Positions 54,201-64,000 of a stretch of DNA of 64,000 bases are shown in pieces. The first letter of the stretch is position 1. Every line of letters starts with the position of its first letter. A model generated the notes under the pieces. The model worked only from the letters and a program-made list of their open reading frames with translations, had not been told where the DNA came from and did not search any database. Origin of the DNA: Chrysemys picta bellii (Eukaryota > Chordata > Testudines > Emydidae); assembly GCF_011386835.1 (NCBI RefSeq), contig NC_088800.1, positions 55,519,439 to 55,583,438 on the forward strand, read 5' to 3'. A program made the position numbers and the translations under genes.

Positions 54201-57200
54201 CCAAGTCTGGGTAGTGGTAACCCAGCTGCTGATGGAGACTCTACACATTGGGGCTTGTCTGCCTGACACGTCATCGCCATGCCCTGCGTCTCTTCTCTTG
54301 CACAGGGCCTTGCTTGCGTGAGGGACATGGATGAGGCTGCCCTGAGGAAGGACATTGGCACCCTCTTCCCAGCACTCCACTCCATGGTAAGAGATGCTGG
54401 GATCACTCAGGCAAAATCCCGGGGCCTGTTGGCTTAAACTGGGTAGGCTGTGGGAAGAGCTGTCCCTGCCTCATCCTGTTCCCATTGGGGGATGGATCCT
54501 AGAGAACTCTCCTTTGGTTTCTTTTCCTCCCACTCACCCCACCCCCTTTGACCGGGAACATCAGCATCCTGCACCTTGTTCCAACGCTCCACATCTTCGG
54601 TTCCTGACCCGTCAAACTCTGCTTCTACATGAGCCATGGCCCCCGAAGCCTCAGCGTCACTCATAGACTGATCCAGCTTGCTGGCCTGTTCTTTAGATGG
54701 GAATTAGAATCTGCCTCTCCACCCTCACCCCTTCACTCTGCCATCCGAGGGCTTGGCCTGAGAGACACCTGATCTAGTTTGCCTTTGCTGCTGTTGCTTT
54801 CTTCCCCTAGGTGTGTCATCTCCCCAGAGAGGCCCTGGAGGAGCGGAGAGAGGCCCTGGACTCTCTGATCCATCTGGGTAAGAAACCCATTCACCTTTCC
54901 CAGAGAAGGAGATTTCCCAGAGCCTGCGGAATTTCAGAGCCCAGGCATAGAACTATATTCCCTTCCCCTTTATGATTCACTCACCCCAGTCTGATTCACT
55001 CCTCTTCCTGCAGCTCACTTGTTCCTGGTGGAACTGCTCGTGTTCCTGTTCAGGAGGCTGAACAAGGACGAGGAAGAGGAGACCTGTGCCAGTCTCTTCA
55101 TTCTGGACCGGATAGTCCAATCCAACAGTAAGTGAGCCCACAGCGAGGCCTTGTCTTTTGATGTCTTATGGCCTCTTGTGCAGTTAGCAGCGCTTAGCAC
55201 TGGGCCTCATTGGGGTCATTTATACCTGTCTGCAGTAGATAATCCAAGTCCTGCAGCCAGGGCCGTAGCAACAAAGAACGTGGCCCCCTCCGAACGGTGG
55301 CCCCCTCCGAACATATGTCCGGGCGGAGCCCCTTACAATGCAGAAACTGGAATGTGGTATTTATTTTGCCACTTTTAGGGGCCCCCTTCCTTGCGGGGCC
55401 CCCTCCGGTCGGAGGGTACGGAGAGCGCTCGCTACGCCTCTGCCTGCAGCCCCTCAGCCGATGCTGCGGCAATGAGAGAGGACAGTCACTGCTGGAACTG
55501 CAAGCGTGGGCAGATGCAGCTGGTTACCCATGGGGGTAACCTGCCAGGAGGGTCATGTAGGGACATTGAGGTTGCTCTAAGGTTCCTGAGATCTCAGGTC
55601 CCTGCACACCCCAGTTTAACATCAACCCTGCCGAGCCGTGTGTCTGTGTCTCTTACAGTTTCCGAAATGACGCACAATACCGAGAAGCTGTTCATAGCCC
55701 TGGGGCCACTCCTGCAGAGCACAAGCATATGGGTGAGTCTGGAACCATGGCCAACACGGCCAAAGCTAGTGAATGTCTGCCTGCCAGTGCAGAGCCTGCC
55801 GGGACCCTGTGCATCGAAACAAATGACCCATCAGTGCTCCATAGTGTAGGGCAGAAGGTGGGGGAGAGAATCCCTGCAGGGCTCCGGCTGCATTGTCATC
55901 TCTGGGCTGCCTGCAGTACGTCACCAAACCCCCCGCTGAGAAAGGATCCCAGCCTGGACTGGGAGGGGACAAGGTCCCTCCACACTGTGTGCAAATCATT
56001 TCTGTTTCTCTCTGGGTCTGGCAGGTCAGAGAAGCCCTTGCTTATTTTATAAGGACAATGGGGGCGCATGGGCTCTTGGAGAAATCTGCCTCAAGACCCT
56101 TAATTGACTTCTTGGTGCGTCAGTGCACCCTGACCCTCGACAGCACGGTAAGAATCCACAGAGACTTGGTGACGGGAGTCCGTGAACAGGGCAGAACATG
56201 GGGTCAAGGGATAGGGAAGGGGGGCAGCTGCAGATGGGGATGGGCAGGCGATGGGCAGCAAATAGGACTTGGGAAGTAGATGGAACTGGGGACGGCACCC
56301 TCCGTCTACTGATGGAAAATGATGACAAATAGAAGACAGTGTTTTTTCCTCCCAGCCCATTCTCTCTGATCCCTCTCCCAGTTGCCATGCGTGCTCTGTC
56401 CCTTGCGCAGGGAGGGCAGGACCCCTGGCTTCCTCCTTCTCTCGCCTCACTGTGATCATCCACCTTAGGAGACTAAGCCATGATGGATCTGGTTTTCACC
56501 AGGCAGAGGGGTGGAGCCTAGAACTGGCTCCACACAGACCCTGGGCTGGTTATGGCACAGTCACAGCCAGGGTTGCGCCTTTTCTCTTCAAGCCCCATTT
56601 TCACCCCCTGCCATGCCCACTAGAGTTACCGTGCCACGAAGCTCTCCACCGAATCTAAATCTCCCTGGTGTCTCCCTTACTTCTCACCATCAGGAGGAAG
56701 CAGACGGGAGGCGCACTATGGAGCTCGAGGTCCGCCAGCTCTGCTCCAGCACCCTGCAGTCCCTGGCTGACTCCCCCAGAATGGCCAATGTAAGTGACCC
56801 TGCCCCTCTCCATTGGACACAGGCCTCTCTGGGTCTGAGCTTTTCGATGAGACAGGCCCCAGCCAGACTTATTTATCTGAGCCTCCCCGCTCCAGAACAT
56901 CATGGGGTTGGTTAAAATGGACCCCGGATCTAGGGTGACCAGACAGCAAGTGTGAAAAATCGGGACAGGTGGTGTGTGTGTGTGTGGGGGGGTAATAGAA
57001 ACCTATATAAGAAAAAGACCCAAAAATCGGGACTGTCCCTATAAAATCGGGACATCTGGTCACCCTACCCGGATCCGAGCCAGACCTGGGTCTTTGGAAC
57101 AGGGAACACTCACCGGCTGAGTGCCCCTGCACGCCAGCGTTTGGTGTCACAGGGGCTCTTCCGCTCGAGTATCCCCTGTGGTCAGTCAGGCTGGTTCTGC

Positions 57201-60200
57201 AGCTTCCATAGCTCAGTCCCTCTTCATTGGTCCTTCTGTTAACTTTTCCCTGGCTGTTACAGGCTGGGGTCTATACAGCCCATCACATTCTTGTTTTGCA
57301 AAAGCCAACCCTAGCCCAGGAGTTCCTGCCTCTCACCCACACTACCCTGGTGCCTACAGGAGAGTCCACTGAGCTGGGAGACACTACATCCAAATCTCAT
57401 CTCTGCTGACCATTGCTTAGGTTTCCACACACTGCACAGACCTGATTACTGACCCAGGCGTCAGAACGCAAGCCTAAGCAGTCAAGTATTAGCCAGCCCC
57501 CTTCCCACACTGAACAAATTAACAGCGAGGTTGCGCACAGTCACTTCAGGCAGAGCTGAGACTAGAAGCCACATTTCTAATAAGGCAGACCCAAGTATTG
57601 TGCACTCAGCTACACTGTCTTTCAGACTGAGCATGCCCAATATATGTGCTTTAGTTACTACAGGTGGGGATAGACCCCCGGGGATTCCTGATCTCCACTC
57701 TTCTATACAGTCTAGCAAAGAGTTGTGTAACCCTCTGGCACAGTGTGTGTGAAGTCCCCCTCTTGTCCACACAGCAGACAGCAATTGCGTCTGTGCTTCA
57801 AGTGGCGCAGGTCTGTGTGGGGATGTGAAGGTCAGAGCTCAAACCTCCCTGAGCGCCTGTCATGGTTTCACTTGATAGTATTGGGTTTCCTAGTCTCCTC
57901 TTTATTTATCAAGCTGGTGTATTGCGTTCCTGCCGTGAGAACACAGCCTTTCCCAGTGGGACTGGAGTTAGGAAATACTGTGCTGTCAATGACGATGCTA
58001 CACTCTACAAAAGGCGGGGGGTCAGTCATGTGTCACTTGATTTGGTGCTGGAGGCAGACACTGATAGGTGTGAAGGGGGAGGGAGTGGGGATCGCTGCAT
58101 GGTTCAGGCTGGGTAGAGAGGTCTGGCTGGCGGTGGCGAGGCCAGGGGTCCTGTCTAGTGTAGGAAAGAGAGAGCTGGTGCAGGAAGAGGATATTTCCCT
58201 ACTGAGATGGCTTTTCTCTGCTCTGCAGGTTTTATGGCCTGGGCTGCTCCTTCAACTGAGTCCAGCAGCCCATGGGCCAGCCCTGCCTCTCCTCCTGCAG
58301 ACCTCGGTCGGGGTGGTAAAGAGGATGCAGGAGGAAGGCAGGCTGCCCTTGGCCAGGAGGTGCGGCAAGGCGAACAGAGGTGAGTCCCAGTATTTTATCC
58401 ACCCGCTCTTAGTCCTTCTGTAGCGAGAGGCGTCTGCCCCCAGGTGGGGTGGGGATCAGCTCTTGGCTCTGGTTCCGGCTCACTGCAAGGACACAGCCAG
58501 CCGTCAAGGGCGCAGGCAGAGCTCAGAGACGAATGCAAAAGATCCCTCCAGAGCCTGATGGGATGCCTCCCCTTTCTGTTCACAGGGTGTCGGTCAAGCC
58601 CCAAGTCCACTCTACCCCAGGAGCTGCTGGCTCGGCTGCTGGTGAGTAACCCGCAGCCAGGAGGTTCCTTATGCTCAGTGGGAAGGAGCTACTCCTGGAG
58701 CTGGCATGCAGTGTGTGGTGGCTCTTCTCCCCACAGCCCCCAGAGGAGCTGGCTCGTCACATTCCTCGCGTTCATTGCACATCGACCCAGCGCCTCTCGG
58801 CATTTAACAGAACCAGCGAGCTCTCTGAGCCAGCCACCTTCCTGGCTCCCCTGCTCCTGGGGCTGGACCGGGTCCCCCAGCACCAGTTAGTGCAGCCCTC
58901 GGACGGCTCCAATAGAAGCCAGCTGGAATGAGCCCTTAGGGACTGTTGTGCAGGCCCCCTCCTGCCCCCTGGCCTCCAGCATCCTCCCTTACCAAGGGGC
59001 AGCTGGGGAGTCCCTTTATGGCCCAGCTGCCTCTTTCGGGCTGCTTCAAGCTCCCCTTGTGCTGCTCTAACCTAGGCCAAGGATCTGACCCAGCAGCTGC
59101 CTGACGGCCTCTGGATAATCCTGTCTCCCTTCATCTGAGCTAGAGCCAGCCCAGGAGTGAGAGGATGGAAGGAGCCAATAGCTGGTCCATGGAGTGTCCC
59201 AGATCAACTGAAATATCCATCTCAATCCTGTCCTGGTTGTCAGCTCCACCTCCCTGCTGTCTCCTTCCCTCCATCCCTGAGCTCTCCCCCTGCACCTGTA
59301 GGGAGCTCCCTTCTCACACTGCCTCGCAAGGGAGGGGTACAGTCACCTCTGCCTCTTTGTCCGCCAGGTGCTCGGTGCGTCTTCGTTTATGACGGTGCAG
59401 GTCAGAAGGGCAGCCATGTTCCTCCTCTTCGAACTGATGAGCATGTTCCAGGCCGGGTCGGGCCGGTTCTGGAATAACTACAAGACAGAAATGCTCCTCT
59501 ACGTGGAAGGTGAGGAGGGAGTGTCTCCCCTTGCAGGAGCAAAGGGAGGGGACACCGTGATGCTGGGCTCAGAGAGGGAGAGGCCAGGGCCTCCCTCTGA
59601 ATCCAGTATAATATGATGCTGTGACCTTAGAATCCGAGTGGATCGCGTCAGGATCATAACCCTTGGTTCATCTAGCCCAGCCCCCCATGCCTAGACAGGA
59701 AGGATCCTTTCCAGGACCGTATCTAACCTTCATTCGACATCTCACACCCTAGGGAAGGATCTTGGCAAGCAGAACTCCTGGGTATTTCACATCAAGGGGT
59801 TTGGGTCTGAGGAGCATTGTTGTCCATCAGCAATTTGCAAAGAGCCAGGGGTCCCCTCGGGGCCCGTGAGTCGGCAGCTCCTCCCCACCCCCTGCCAAAC
59901 AAGAGCCAAGTTGAAGGCTGCTCCTCAGTAGAAGGGTCTAAACACAAAGGAAACTGACCTGCCCATCTCTTCCAGATCACAAGACCTGCTTCTGCCAGAG
60001 GGAGTGGGAGCAGCAGCTGCTGCAGGTAAGGGTCAGAGAAATGGAGGGCTGGAAAGGAACTCAAGAAGTCATCTAGTCCAGCCCCCCTCTCCCCCCCCCG
60101 CACGCTGAGGCAGGATTAAGAGGCCCCTCAGCAGCACTACATTGTGGGACAGAGGAAGCGGCTGAGTCCAGCAGATGCAATTGGAGAAGCACCAGGGGCA

Positions 60201-63200
60201 GCTCACAAGGATTCAGAAGCATTAGGAGAGACGTGGGGGTGACAGTGCACGCTCCCTCTTCCCCTCCCCTCCCAGCTGTGGTGGGTTCCTGGCTGGAGCT
60301 ATTGAAAGGACCAGTTTCTTGGCCCCTCTCGGTTCTAACTGGCTCTTCTTTCCCTGGCAGTTCCTGGAAGACCTTCTCTTTTTCATCTCGGACCACACCT
60401 GGCTGGGTTGTTTCATCACTAGTATCAGGCGCCAGCTGGCCTACGGTGATAAGCGGCCCGGTGACAAGGTCAGTGACCTGGAAGGAATTGGGGTTCAGTG
60501 CCTAGTTCAGAACAGCAGTCGCTAACCAGGGGCAGCTTGGGGTCAGTGAAACAGACAACTATACCCAGTGGGCTCTGTGCATGCCCCAATGCATCCAGCA
60601 TGATGGTGTCTCTTTCACAGAGCTTTCTCTACAAGTGCTGGGGCACCGTGATGATGTTTTTTCCAGCAGAGAGCATCAAGCCCCAGCTATGGCTTCTGGT
60701 GGAGATGGTCGATTTCCGAGAAGAAGAGGAAAGAGAGGTGAGGTCTTTGCTCCTCCACTGTCAAGTGATCCCTCATTCTTTGTCAATCCCCTGATGCTAC
60801 ATGTGTATGTTCTGCCTTGGACAAGGTCCAGTGGATTGAAAAGATCTTCCTTATACCCATGCCCATGGCAATGACTTTGAGAGCCCATCTTGGCCCCTTG
60901 GCTTGTTGCTCAGCATTCCCAACCTCCATCTTTCTGTCTCTCAGGGATTCGCCCGAGCGCTTGGGCTGTGTGCCAGGCAACAGCTAGATGAGATTTTCGC
61001 CATCCTGGAGCACTGGGAAGAGTTTGTCAGCAGGGTGCAGCTCCAGCCTTCTGCCGGTGGCTCTCTGGAGGTACGGTCCCACCTAGCATCTCTGTTCTTT
61101 CATCCATCCCTTCACCAGCCTTTGCAGGTAAAGGGACCTGCCAGGGAGGACCCTGCTTCCCAGAAGCCTGTTCAGCAAAGAGCTGAATTTCCAAGCAGTG
61201 GCTCAGCCTCCGTGCAGGGAGCTCTTTCCTTACTCCTCCGTGGAGTTGCAATCACAGCACAATGGGGTGGATCCAGGGGGGAAGGTGGGTCCTGTTGTCT
61301 AAGCTCTCCAGGGTATCTCCTGGGGAGCTCAGACATGCTCCATGCAGCCCCATAAACAAGGCTCAGAGAGGGCCTAAAAGACACTGCCAAGCCATCAGCT
61401 CCCGCTGACACATTTCTAGCAGAACAGACCCTTGGTCTTCCCCTGAACTGGGCTATTTCACAGACCTTCCTGGCAGACTCACCAGGGCTGGCATGTCTGA
61501 CATTAACCTGCATCCCCCCCTTCCCCCGCACCACCACCACCACCACCTTCACCACCACCTTCTCTGGACCAGTGCAATCCACTGTAGTCCCAGTGACATC
61601 TCTGGAGCTAGGCTGAATTAAAGCAGCTGCTAGTGCGTCCCCTTCGGCTGCCGGGTCACCTCAACCACCCAATCCTGGGGAGCTGGGAAGGGCCTCGGAG
61701 TCCAGGCAATTCAGCTCAGCAGAGTAGCCTTTGGTTGCTAAGCTGGCTGGGTGAAAAATCCTCCCCTGGCCCCATTTGTAAGTTAGGAGCAGCTGGAGGC
61801 CATCCCTTCTCCTCACTCTTTCCTTTGCAATTCTCAGGAGCCAGCTTCCATCGAGCAGCTGAGAAGCCTCCTGCTCCTCACCTATGGGCACGTGGTCCAC
61901 TCAGGCCCCACGGATCTGATCCTAGAGACCATAGGCTACAATATCCTGGCTCCCATGCGACAACATTATTTTCTGAGCCCACACGTAAGTCAGAGCCCTC
62001 CCCTGACCACCCACACAGCACCTACCAGGGCTATGCATAGCAGCACAGAGCTATGTCTTTGCATAAACTCAGCTCAGAGGGCTGGCCCTTTGCCCCAGGA
62101 GGGACAGGAGACATGGGAACAGCACCATTCTCTGTGACTGCCCCATCTCAATTAGCTTCTCTGATTCTAGGCCCATGGAAGCTAATGGAAGGACTCCTAT
62201 CTGGGCCTTGTTAGAGTGTAACTGAGCATCACTTGGTGCTATTGTCCCAGAGACGACTGTACCCTGTTTGGTACCTCTAGGCTTGTGCTGCACTCACGGA
62301 TCAGAAGATAAAGATTTAGGGCCTTTTTCCCCACACACTGCCATCAATGGTGTAGCTGGACACAAAAGGCGCACAGGGGGATTCAGGCCCCAAGCCCGGT
62401 TGACAGGCTCTGGTGCTGAAGGGGGATTTTTGAGATAACTCTAGGTTGTTTTCTTGCCATCGGAGGTTTGAGGCCAACGTTCAGTCCTACGCTGGTTACG
62501 ATGCCCCTATGCGCGTCCCAGCGAAAAGGAGAGGGGATGCTACTTTGGTTTAACTGAATGTTCTCTTTGGAGAACGGATGCCTTGGTAGGGAGAGCCCAG
62601 CCAACTGCAGAGAGCAGCAGATTCCTGTCCCAGATCGGCCAATTACGACCTGATTGTCAGGGGAGCTGAGCAGCCCCAGGGCCCACTGACAGCTCTGGGA
62701 ACTGCAAGTGCTCAGCACCTCTGGGAATCAGCCCATTCCTTGCATTCATCTCCAGAGATATTCCCCTAGGCCAGGGGTTCTCAAACTGGGGGTCGGGACC
62801 CCTCCGGGGGTCACGAGGTCATTACATGGGGGGGTCGCGAGTTGTTAACCTCCACCCCAAACCCCACTTGCCTCCAGCACTTATAATGGTGTTAAATATA
62901 TTAGAGAGGGTGTTTAATTTATTAGGGAGGTCACACCCAGAGGCTTGCTGTGTGAAAGGGGTCATCAGTAAAAATAGTTGGAGACCCACAGCCCTAGGGA
63001 ATGCAAAGATGTTCCACTCGGCAAGCCAGGTCCTTTCCCTTAGGGTGTGAGGGCAATCCCGCCTAGGACAGCAGCTCCCTTGTAGAGACTCGCCCTGTAG
63101 CCTTGTGTCTCAGCTCTCTATTGCCTGTGGCTGTTTCCTCATTGTTCTCTCCCCCTCCTGCCTGTGAGCCCAGGACCCACTGGTGAGATCTGCTTTTCTG

Positions 63201-64000
63201 AGAAGCCTCGCGCTGGTGGGTGAAGCTGTCACCCAAGTGAGCAGGATTCCCTTGGTGAGCCAGGACACATACACCGTGCTGTCCCCCCTGCTGGTGAGTG
63301 AGCACGCTTGGGTCCTGGGAGGGGTCCCTAGGGCAGATGCACGTGCCACAGTCTCTAGCGTTTAAAGGCCATGTGCTGTGTTTGCGACCCGGTGCCCAGG
63401 GTTCTACATTGTGCACTGCAAACCCAGTGCTGATGCCAGATTCTTCTGGTGCGATTCTAGCCCAAGGAATTAAATGACACTATTTTCCATTAGCGGATTC
63501 ATGCTGCTTACACCTGGGACCATTCCCCATCCCACTTCTCAGGGATCTGCCTGGCAGCCAGAAAGCGCCCTGGGGATTAACTCCAAGGGTTTTCACTCCG
63601 GGACATGATCCTGAGGAGTTAACAGGCGCAGCCCTCCCTTGGTTTGCAGGAAAATATTTGACCTCAGCTGTTCAGGACTCTAATGCTCCGCGTCACAAAA
63701 TCGCCTCTGCCCAGATCCCCCTTCCCTGCTCCGTGGCAGATGCTGAAGTTTCCAGATGTGCTGTCAGGAATGGCGAAATAGGGGCTCTGGTGAATGTCTC
63801 CTGCATTCTGGCCACATGGCCGCTCCCAGGCCATCTTCCCAGCTCCGTGCCCCAGTGCACTGCACGCTGGGGCTGAGGGTCGGTGGGGGCGTCAAACTGC
63901 GTTTGGAGATTCCACATCTTGCTGAGGAACTGGGCTTCCCCAAATTCTTTTGCCTTTGACTCTCTGCTTTGTGCTGCAGGAGATGCTCAGAGGCAAGGAC
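51267..64000 (+). CDS. MROH-family (maestro HEAT-like repeat) protein, 3' end beyond the window
   Basis: Exons: 51267-51320 (ATG 51275), 51452-51526, 51906-52013, 53311-53393, 54306-54386, 54811-54877, 55014-55127, 55659-55732, 56025-56147, 56694-56789, 58229-58379, 58586-58641, 59368-59509, 59976-60025, 60361-60468, 60621-60737, 60945-61070, 61838-61984, 63174-63293 and 63980 onward. From the ATG this gives 635 codons in frame across every GT-AG junction. The first three exons are phase 1-1 and encode a Pro/Ser/Gln-rich, probably disordered region. From about residue 95 the product is helical HEAT-like sequence with family-like blocks (FLYKCWGTVMMFF, GFARALGLCARQQLDEI, LLLLTYGHVVHSGPTDLIL). 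The member (MROH1, 2, 5 or 7-like) cannot be decided and the function of the family is poorly known. Exon 1 is preceded by an acceptor-like GTCTAG and stays open in frame, so the true start may be further upstream. Confidence 0.85.
51605..51725 (+). repeat. MIR fragment
   Basis: GTGCCTCAGTTTTCCTAGCT then ATAATGGGGCTAAC is the MIR core and tail. It sits between MROH-like exons 2 and 3. Confidence 0.55.
52326..53265 (-). mobile_element. CR1 LINE fragment, different subfamily, antisense
   Basis: The minus strand encodes MDDTKLLTIVKSQVNWKELQ, then WATKWQMKFSIDECKVMHIG and RDLGVIVD, the part of a CR1 RT after the catalytic box, followed by C-terminal and 3' sequence in decayed form. It differs from the 40363 and 47110 copies at most positions. 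It lies between MROH-like exons 3 and 4. Confidence 0.85.
55258..55442. mobile_element. Non-autonomous hAT element (185 bp)
   Basis: The left end is CAGGGCCGTAGCAAC and the right end, reversed, is CAGAGGCGTAGCGAGC. The 8-bp duplication CCTGCAGC is perfect (55250-55257, 55443-55450). A GGCCCCCTCCGAAC unit is duplicated inside. It lies between MROH-like exons 7 and 8. Confidence 0.92.
56931..57067. mobile_element. TA-flanked MITE, inverted relative to 28456-28580
   Basis: TAGGGTGACCAGACAGCAAG at the left and ATCTGGTCACCCTA at the right, TA at both ends, with a GTGTGTGTGTG tract inside. It lies between MROH-like exons 10 and 11. Confidence 0.85.
60030..60125 (-). repeat. CR1-like or Cry-SINE 3' fragment
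   Basis: GGAGGGCTGGAAAGGAACTC then AAGAAGTCATCTAGTCCAGC is the reversed 3' end shared by CR1 and Cry-type SINEs. It begins directly after the 60025/60026 splice donor. Confidence 0.5.
62772..62991. mobile_element. Non-autonomous hAT element (220 bp)
   Basis: The left end is CAGGGGTTCTCAAACTG and the right end, reversed, is CTGTGGGTCTCCAACTA, a decayed inverted repeat. The flanking octamers CCCTAGGC (62764-62771) and CCCTAGGG (62992-62999) differ at one base. It lies between MROH-like exons 18 and 19. Confidence 0.85.

Noticed and set aside
58737..58931. Possible extra MROH-like exon after CTTCTCCCCACAG
   Set aside because: The acceptor looks good and the frame is open for 64 codons, but no usable donor follows before the stop at 58931. 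Joining 58641 directly to 59368 keeps phase 0. It might be an alternative last exon.
1..64000. CRISPR arrays, operons, bacterial-type systems, tRNA or rRNA genes
   Set aside because: None seen. The spaced arrays are eukaryotic minisatellites, and the tRNA-like heads belong to SINEs.

Overview
The window is a piece of vertebrate, almost certainly turtle, nuclear genome: spliced eukaryotic genes with GT-AG introns, CR1 LINEs ending in CTATGAAT-type tails, MIR/CORE-SINEs, tRNA-headed SINEs with CR1-like tails (the layout of the cryptodire 'Cry' or tortoise Pol III SINE), many non-autonomous hAT elements and a Ty3/Gypsy element. There is one 500-N assembly gap. The turtle assignment is inferred from repeat content and gene order, not from a database match.

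Three protein-coding genes are supported by exon-by-exon reading. (1) DNASE1L2, plus strand, 8 coding exons from 12900 to 31682, complete at 279 aa, all DNase I catalytic residues kept. (2) ECI1 (mitochondrial enoyl-CoA delta isomerase 1), minus strand, 7 coding exons from 45441 down to 32746, complete at 297 aa, tail-to-tail with DNASE1L2. The same pair is neighbouring and convergent in human 16p13.3, which supports both names. Intron 4 of ECI1 uses a GC-AG splice pair. (3) A MROH-family (maestro HEAT-like repeat) gene, plus strand, 20 exons from about 51267 to the right edge, about 635 codons read, 3' end outside the window.

Layout: 1-839 right part of a C-rich repeat; 840-12277 gene-free flank with two possible LTRs, several hAT elements and an AT-rich block; 12900-31682 DNASE1L2, whose intron 1 holds a 5.9-kb Gypsy element in antisense and intron 2 a 1.2-kb solo LTR; 32369-45441 ECI1, whose introns hold two CR1 copies, one split by an endogenous-retrovirus solo LTR, and an older CR1-like repeat split by a hAT; 45500-46336 CA-rich minisatellite; 46337-46836 gap; 46900-50440 a repeat and a CR1 split by a SINE; 51267-64000 the MROH-like gene.

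The three genes do not form a pathway: a secreted-type nuclease, a mitochondrial fatty-acid beta-oxidation isomerase and a HEAT-repeat protein of unknown role. The most unusual content is mobile: a young Gypsy element with integrase encoded before reverse transcriptase (Gmr1-type order) and a SCAN-like capsid, and a dense set of hAT elements for which exact or near-exact 8-bp target duplications can be read.
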